Assembly (NCBI GenBank): GCA_964424805.1
Contig: CAYRKH010000011.1
Location: forward strand, 1 to 64,000
From: IDS-8 sp964424805
GTDB lineage: Bacteria; Pseudomonadota; Gammaproteobacteria; Steroidobacterales; Woeseiaceae
Direction: 5' to 3'
Length of the DNA stretch: 64,000 nt
Shown: positions 59,711-64,000 of the stretch, in pieces
How positions within the stretch are numbered: position 1 is the first letter of the stretch
Layout of the letters: each line of letters opens with the position of its first letter
Notes under the pieces: generated by a model
Database searches by the model: none
What the model was told of the DNA's origin: nothing
Seen by the model: only the letters and a program-made list of their open reading frames with translations
Translations under genes and position numbers: made by a program

Positions 59711-61084
59711 ATGCATACCGGCCTGCGAAAGGGCATCCTTGGGATGCTGCTTCTATTCACAGTCAATACAGCCGCCGCGCAGGACAGCGACATGCAAGCG
59801 CTGCGTGCGGAGATCGAGGAGCTGCGCCGCGAGTACGACGCCCGTATCGCGGAGCTCGAGCAACGGCTCGCGGTGGCCGAGCAGAACGCGCAACAGGCGA
59901 ACAGTCGCGTAGGCCAGCTCGAGCAGCCGCCGGCCCTGGCCGCACCGGCGCCCGCGTACCGTGCGTCAACGTTCGGTCCGGGTGATTCCACGTTCAATCC
60001 CGCCATCGGCGTCATCTTCCAGGGCCAGGCCTGGGCCTACGACAACGATCCGGAAGCGTACGCGGTTCCAGGCTTCCCGCTCGGCGGCGAAACCGGGCTC
60101 GCGCCGGAAGGGCTGTCTCTCGGCGAAACCGAGATCAGCATGAGCGCCAACGTCGACGACAAGTTCACCGCGTGGCTGACCTCCGCCATCCACCTGGACG
60201 AGGGTGAAGCGCACTTCGAGATCGAGGAAGCCTGGCTGGAGACCCTCGCGCTACCCGCCGGTATGTCGGCGCGCTTCGGCCGCTTCTTCTCCGGCGTCGG
60301 CTACCAGAACAGCCGGCACGCGCATAGCTGGGACTTCGCCGACCAGCCGCTGCCTTACCAGGCGCTGCTCGGCAACCAGTACATCGACGACGGCGTGCAG
60401 GTTCGCTGGATTGCGCCCACCGAGCTCTACGTGGAGCTCGGCGCGGAGATACTGCGCGGCGACCGCTATCCGGCCGGCGGCGCGGACAACTCCGGCTTCG
60501 GCGCTAAAAGCCTGTTCGTGAACGTCGGCGGCGATGTCGGCGCCAGTCACAGCTGGCTCGCCGGGCTGTCGTACCTCGATACCGGCAACGTCGATCGTCC
60601 TTCGGGATCCGGGGACGAGCCGCTGCTCTTCAGCGGCGATGCGGACGTTGCGATCGCGGAGTTCGTCTGGAAATGGGCGCCGAACGGCAACTGGAAGCTC
60701 CGCAACTTCGTGTTCCAGTCGGAGCTCGTGTGGCGGAACGAGGAGGGGCTTTATACGCTGCCGGGACGGTCGCCGCTGCCATACGACGGTGAGCAGCTTG
60801 GCTGGTACGCGCAGGCGGTGTACCAGTGGCAGCCGCAGTGGCGCGTTGGGGCGCGCATCGACGGCCTGTCGCTGGACGATCCGGGCCTGCTGTTCGCCGG
60901 CACGCCGCTCGCGGAGCCGGTGGACGATCCCCGGCGCTACTCGGTCATGCTCGACTGGTCGAACAGCGAGTTCAGCCGCCTGCGCCTGCAGTACACGCGC
61001 GACGAAGCGGGGCTCTCCCACGACAACCAGTGGGGGCTGCAATACATCCTGAGCATCGGCGCGCACGGCGCGCATTCGTTCTGA
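59711..61084 (+). CDS. Outer-membrane barrel protein of the metal-uptake group
   Basis: A 457-residue protein with a signal peptide (MHTGLRKGILGMLLLFTVNT, cut near AAAQ). A coiled coil follows (LRAEIEELRREYDARIAELE), then an amphipathic beta-barrel ending in an aromatic residue (HSF). It has porin-like strands such as WLTSAIHLDEGEAHFEIEEA. The N-terminal coiled coil resembles trimerising OM porins. Position directly before a ZnuA-like gene suggests a metal or metallophore entry channel. GGAGAAGGAGG precedes the ATG. Confidence 0.8.
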   Translation: MHTGLRKGILGMLLLFTVNTAAAQDSDMQALRAEIEELRREYDARIAELEQRLAVAEQNAQQANSRVGQLEQPPALAAPAPAYRASTFGPGDSTFNPAIGVIFQGQAWAYDNDPEAYAVPGFPLGGETGLAPEGLSLGETEISMSANVDDKFTAWLTSAIHLDEGEAHFEIEEAWLETLALPAGMSARFGRFFSGVGYQNSRHAHSWDFADQPLPYQALLGNQYIDDGVQVRWIAPTELYVELGAEILRGDRYPAGGADNSGFGAKSLFVNVGGDVGASHSWLAGLSYLDTGNVDRPSGSGDEPLLFSGDADVAIAEFVWKWAPNGNWKLRNFVFQSELVWRNEEGLYTLPGRSPLPYDGEQLGWYAQAVYQWQPQWRVGARIDGLSLDDPGLLFAGTPLAEPVDDPRRYSVMLDWSNSEFSRLRLQYTRDEAGLSHDNQWGLQYILSIGAHGAHSF

Positions 61085-61095
61085 GGGGGCGCATC

Positions 61096-61992
61096 ATGAA
61101 ACGTTACCTTGTGTTGTTCGCCCTTTGCGCCTTTCCGCTTGCCGCACAGGCACAGCTCGACGTGTTCGCCTGCGAGCCGGAATGGATGGCGCTGGCGCAA
61201 GAGATCGGCGGTGAGCTCGTCGAAGCCGAAAGCGCTACGACGGCACTGCAGGACCCGCACTACATCCAGGCGCGTCCAAGCCTGATCGCGGACGTCAGGC
61301 GCGCCGACCTCGTGATCTGCAGCGGTGCGCAGCTCGAGATCGGCTGGCTGCCGATGCTGCTCAGGAAGGCGAACAATCGCCGCGTGACGCCGGGAAACCC
61401 GGGGTACTTCGAGGCAAGCCTGTACGTGCAGCGGCTGGGTGCCACGTCCTCGGTGGATCGCTCGCAGGGCGACATCCATCCGCAGGGCAATCCGCACGTG
61501 CAGACGAACCCGCATAACCTGGTGCTCATCGGGCGCGCATTGGCCGAGCGTATGGCAGAGCTCGATCCGAAGAATGCCGACACCTACCGCAGCGGCTTCG
61601 ACGATTTCAGGACGCGTCTCAACGCGGCTATCGCGGAATGGGAACAGCGCGCCGCGCCGCTCGCCGGCAAACGGATAATCACGCATCATAAATCATGGGT
61701 CTACCTCGAGGACTGGCTCGGCCTCGAGGAGGTCGCGAATCTCGAACCGGTAGCGGGGCTCCCGCCGACCGCCGGCCACCTCGCGATGCTCGTTTCACGC
61801 TTCGGCGACGGCGGGGCGGACCTGATCATCCGTTCGCCCTACCAGGATGACCGGGCGTCGAAATGGCTGATGCAGCGTATCGGCGTTCCCGCGATCGTGC
61901 TGCCGCTCACCGTCGGCGGTACCGAGGAGGCGACGGATCTCTTCGCGCTGTACGAAGACACCATCGATCGCCTGCTCGAGGCTATGCCATGA
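61096..61992 (+). CDS. ZnuA-like metal ABC transporter binding protein
   Basis: A 298-residue periplasmic protein with signal peptide (MKRYLVLFALCAFPLAAQAQ). It has DVFACEPEWMALAQEIGG, DPHYIQARPSLIADVRRADL with a likely metal His, IHPQGNPHVQTNPHN and a C-terminal DLFALYEDTIDRLLEAM. This is a cluster A-I zinc/manganese binding protein without the His-rich loop of ZnuA. It hands metal to the permease whose ATG overlaps its stop. It follows the OM barrel gene at 11 bases, so one operon is likely. Confidence 0.9.
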   Translation: MKRYLVLFALCAFPLAAQAQLDVFACEPEWMALAQEIGGELVEAESATTALQDPHYIQARPSLIADVRRADLVICSGAQLEIGWLPMLLRKANNRRVTPGNPGYFEASLYVQRLGATSSVDRSQGDIHPQGNPHVQTNPHNLVLIGRALAERMAELDPKNADTYRSGFDDFRTRLNAAIAEWEQRAAPLAGKRIITHHKSWVYLEDWLGLEEVANLEPVAGLPPTAGHLAMLVSRFGDGGADLIIRSPYQDDRASKWLMQRIGVPAIVLPLTVGGTEEATDLFALYEDTIDRLLEAMP

Positions 61993-62759
61993 ACTGGGAG
62001 CTGCTCGACTGGACGATCGTGGGGCCCGCGCTGGCGGCGGGATTGCTGGTGCTGTCCACGCACGTGCCGCTGGGCCAGGAAGTGCTGAAGCGCGGCATCA
62101 TCTTCATCGACCTCGCGATCGCGCAGATCGCGGGCCTCGGCGTCATTGCGGCCCACGGGCTCGACTGGGACCAGGACGGGTTCGAGGTGCAGATCGCCGC
62201 CGTCAGCGCCGCGCTCCTCGCCTCCGCCGTGTTGAACTGGACCGAGAAGCGCTGGCCTGCCACCCAGGAGGCGCTGATCGGCATTTTCTTCATTCTCGCG
62301 GCAACCGGCGGCATCCTGCTCCTTGCCAATAATCCGCACGGCAGCGAGCACCTGAAGGAACTGCTGGTCGGCCAGATACTGTGGTCGACCTGGCATTCGC
62401 TCCTGCCGGTCGCGGTGCTGTACGCGATCCTGGTGCCGGTGTGGTTCCTGTGGCGCGACAGGATCGGCCGCCTGGGGTTCTACATCACGTTCGCGATCGC
62501 CGTGACCGCGTCGGTGCAGATCGTCGGCATCTACCTGGTCTTCGCGAGCCTGATCATCCCCGCGCTGGCCACCTACGGCTGGCAGCGCGGCAACCGCCTC
62601 GCCGTCAGCTACGCGGTCGGTGCCGCCGCCTACCTCACCGGCATCGTACTCTCGGCGCTGCTGAACCTGCCGACCGGCGCCGTCGTCGTGTGGACACTGG
62701 CGGCCTTCTCCCTCGTCGTCGGCTTTGCCCTGCGGAGCCGGACCCGGGCAACCGCCTGA
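61989..62759 (+). CDS. ABC-3 type metal permease (ZnuB-like)
   Basis: A 256-residue membrane protein with about seven to eight helices. It has DLAIAQIAGLGVIAAHGL, an ABC-3 family landmark, and SVQIVGIYLVFASLIIPALA. It overlaps the binding-protein gene by four bases. No ATPase gene (ZnuC) is present in the group, and the next gene encodes a DNA glycosylase. The transporter must borrow an ATPase from elsewhere or be incomplete. Confidence 0.9.
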   Translation: MNWELLDWTIVGPALAAGLLVLSTHVPLGQEVLKRGIIFIDLAIAQIAGLGVIAAHGLDWDQDGFEVQIAAVSAALLASAVLNWTEKRWPATQEALIGIFFILAATGGILLLANNPHGSEHLKELLVGQILWSTWHSLLPVAVLYAILVPVWFLWRDRIGRLGFYITFAIAVTASVQIVGIYLVFASLIIPALATYGWQRGNRLAVSYAVGAAAYLTGIVLSALLNLPTGAVVVWTLAAFSLVVGFALRSRTRATA

Positions 62760-62766
62760 AGTTGTG

Positions 62767-63363
62767 ATGATCCGCTCCCTTCCTCCTTCCTTCTACGAGC
62801 GCGACGACGTGGTGCTGGTGAGCCGGGAGTTGCTGGGCAAGGTGCTGTGTACCCGGGTGAACGGCGCGGCGACCAAGGCGGTCATTACCGAGACGGAGGC
62901 GTACGCCGGCGTCGGTGACCGGGCGAGCCATGCGTACGGTGGGCGCCGCACGCGCAGGACCGAGCCGATGTATGCCGCGGGCGGGATCGCCTACGTCTAC
63001 CTCTGCTACGGCATTCATCACCTCTTCAACGTCGTTTCCGGGGGTATTGGCACGCCGCACGCGATCCTGGTTCGCGCGGGCCGACCCCTCGAGGGCGAGG
63101 CGTTGATGAAGAAGCGCCGCGGGAAGTCCGCGAATGGCAAGGCGCTCATGGCCGGCCCCGGCACCGTGTCCCGGGCACTGGGCATCACGACGAAACTGAC
63201 CGGCGCCTCGCTGCAGGGCGAACGGATCTGGATCGAGGACCACGGGATCGAAGTGGACTCCGGAAGGATCCGGGTCGGTCCGCGGGTGGGCATCGATTAC
63301 GCGGCCGAAGACGCGGCGCGGCCCTACCGCTTCATACTGGAGGAGGTATCGCGAGATGGGTGA
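62767..63363 (+). CDS. 3-methyladenine DNA glycosylase (AAG/MPG type)
   Basis: A 198-residue AAG-fold glycosylase. It has LLGKVLCTRVNG, the catalytic glutamate segment ITETEAYAGVGDRASHAYGG, TEPMYAAGGIAYVYLCYGIH and VRAGRPLEGEALM. It removes alkylated or deaminated purines (3-methyladenine, hypoxanthine) to start base excision repair. The ATG at 62767 follows the permease by seven bases. The link to metal uptake is positional only. Confidence 0.93.
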   Translation: MIRSLPPSFYERDDVVLVSRELLGKVLCTRVNGAATKAVITETEAYAGVGDRASHAYGGRRTRRTEPMYAAGGIAYVYLCYGIHHLFNVVSGGIGTPHAILVRAGRPLEGEALMKKRRGKSANGKALMAGPGTVSRALGITTKLTGASLQGERIWIEDHGIEVDSGRIRVGPRVGIDYAAEDAARPYRFILEEVSRDG

Positions 63364-64000
63364 GAGAACCGGCTTCGCCACGACGCTGCTCCTAGCCGCT
63401 TTGCTGCCACTGGCGGGTTGCACTTCCGGCTCGGCCGACAGCGACGGCTCGCTGCACGATCGCCTGCTGACGCTCGACACGCATCTCGACACTCCGCTGC
63501 ACTTCCCGCGCGAAGGCTGGAGCTTCGGCGAGCGTCACACGCTGGCAGACGATCTCGCGCAGCTCGACATCCCGCGCATGGCCAGCGGCGCCCTCGACGG
63601 CGGCTTCTTCGTCATCTACACGGCGCAGGGTCCGCTTACCGAGCGGGGCTATGAGGAAGCGCTGGCGTTTGCCCGCACGCGCTCCGATGTCATCGACGCC
63701 ACCATAGCCGGGTTCCCGCAGCAAATAGAGCCGGCCCTGACCGCGGCCGATGCCGAGCGCCTCGCTGAGGCAGGCAAGCTGGTTGCGTTCAAGAGCATCG
63801 AGAACAGCTACCCGCTGGGCGAGTCGGTCGCGCTGCTGCAGGAGTTCTACGACCGCGGCGTGCGCATGGCCGGCCCGGTGCACAGCAGCAACAACCAGTT
63901 CGCCGATTCGGCGACCGACGAGCCCCGCTGGCACGGCCTGAGCGACCTCGGGCGGCAGTGGGTCGCGGAGATGAACCGGCTCGGCATGGTGATCGATGCG
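63356..64000 (+). CDS. M19-family membrane dipeptidase, lipoprotein, 3' truncated by window end
   Basis: The first 215 residues of a peptidase M19 protein. A lipoprotein signal ends in LPLAGC (Cys21). The first zinc ligands are in LTLDTHLDTPLHF (His-x-Asp). The glutamate ligand fits VAFKSIENSYPLG, and RMAGPVHSSNNQFADSA is typical. The family cleaves dipeptides, including those with D-amino acids. GGAGGAGG precedes the ATG, which overlaps the glycosylase end. The remaining part lies beyond 64000. Confidence 0.88.
   Translation, partial: MGERTGFATTLLLAALLPLAGCTSGSADSDGSLHDRLLTLDTHLDTPLHFPREGWSFGERHTLADDLAQLDIPRMASGALDGGFFVIYTAQGPLTERGYEEALAFARTRSDVIDATIAGFPQQIEPALTAADAERLAEAGKLVAFKSIENSYPLGESVALLQEFYDRGVRMAGPVHSSNNQFADSATDEPRWHGLSDLGRQWVAEMNRLGMVIDA

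Overview
The window is a GC-rich (roughly 65% by eye), gene-dense bacterial chromosome segment. Gene content points to a non-enteric gammaproteobacterium, loosely Xanthomonadales/Chromatiales-like: FadE-type acyl-CoA dehydrogenase, GspA/GspB, a psp operon with a sigma-54 promoter, E. coli-type GshA, a class I-like dihydroorotase and YadGH. No rRNA, tRNA, CRISPR array, prophage or intact insertion sequence was recognised. One assembly gap of ten Ns (48757-48766) splits the proline iminopeptidase gene.

Layout. (1) 62-6481: a peptide-export locus. Two small paralogous precursors with double-glycine leaders flank a lipoprotein carrying an HExxH motif. They are followed by a C39-peptidase ABC exporter and an HlyD-type adaptor. 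Just upstream lie divergent genes resembling FlhC and FlhD. (2) 6599-8298: a YadGH-type ABC exporter. (3) 8385-12776: an amino-acid/PLP group (D-threonine aldolase/D-serine dehydratase-like enzyme, RidA, YggS, dipeptide epimerase, threonine dehydratase-like enzyme). (4) 12836-16350: GspB, GspA/ExeA and DNA polymerase IV. (5) 16347-24051: a compact mevalonate-isoprenoid block with a polyprenyl synthase, diphosphomevalonate decarboxylase, phosphomevalonate kinase, a single-chain HMG-CoA reductase/mevalonate kinase fusion, type I Idi and HMG-CoA synthase. Together these cover acetoacetyl-CoA to farnesyl diphosphate. This is notable because most gammaproteobacteria make isoprenoids by the MEP route.

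(6) 24146-31369: a DUF4286/DUF3667-like membrane protein, FadE, malate dehydrogenase, then a YtrA-type GntR regulator with its ABC transporter, preceded by a promoter overlapped by a dyad. (7) 31472-34546: pspF divergent from pspA-pspB-two PspC proteins-small coiled-coil protein, with a recognisable -24/-12 promoter. (8) 34574-44552: a small secreted protein, a GGDEF/EAL protein, a 0.77-kb non-coding stretch with two large inverted repeats, bactofilin, a DUF2845 protein, GshA, two tandem distantly paralogous anchored proteins, an FAD reductase and a quinone oxidoreductase. (9) 44581-50986: an SLC13-type transporter with four RCK_C-like repeats, two unknown genes behind a structured leader, proline iminopeptidase and dihydroorotase.

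(10) 50987-56323: a cluster of short palindromic repeats, then a three-gene module (GltD-like flavoprotein with FeS domains, KorA-like and KorB-like subunits), then a MITE-like segment. (11) 56406-59244: a small membrane protein, an ECF-like sigma factor with a membrane partner, a small unknown protein and a cysteine desulfurase-like enzyme. (12) 59372-64000: a metal-uptake group (small secreted protein, outer-membrane barrel, ZnuA-like binding protein, ZnuB-like permease, no ATPase gene), 3-methyladenine glycosylase, and a truncated M19 dipeptidase lipoprotein at the window edge.

The two most interesting loci are the peptide/metalloprotease/FlhCD-like locus at the left end and the HMG-CoA reductase/mevalonate kinase fusion inside the mevalonate block.
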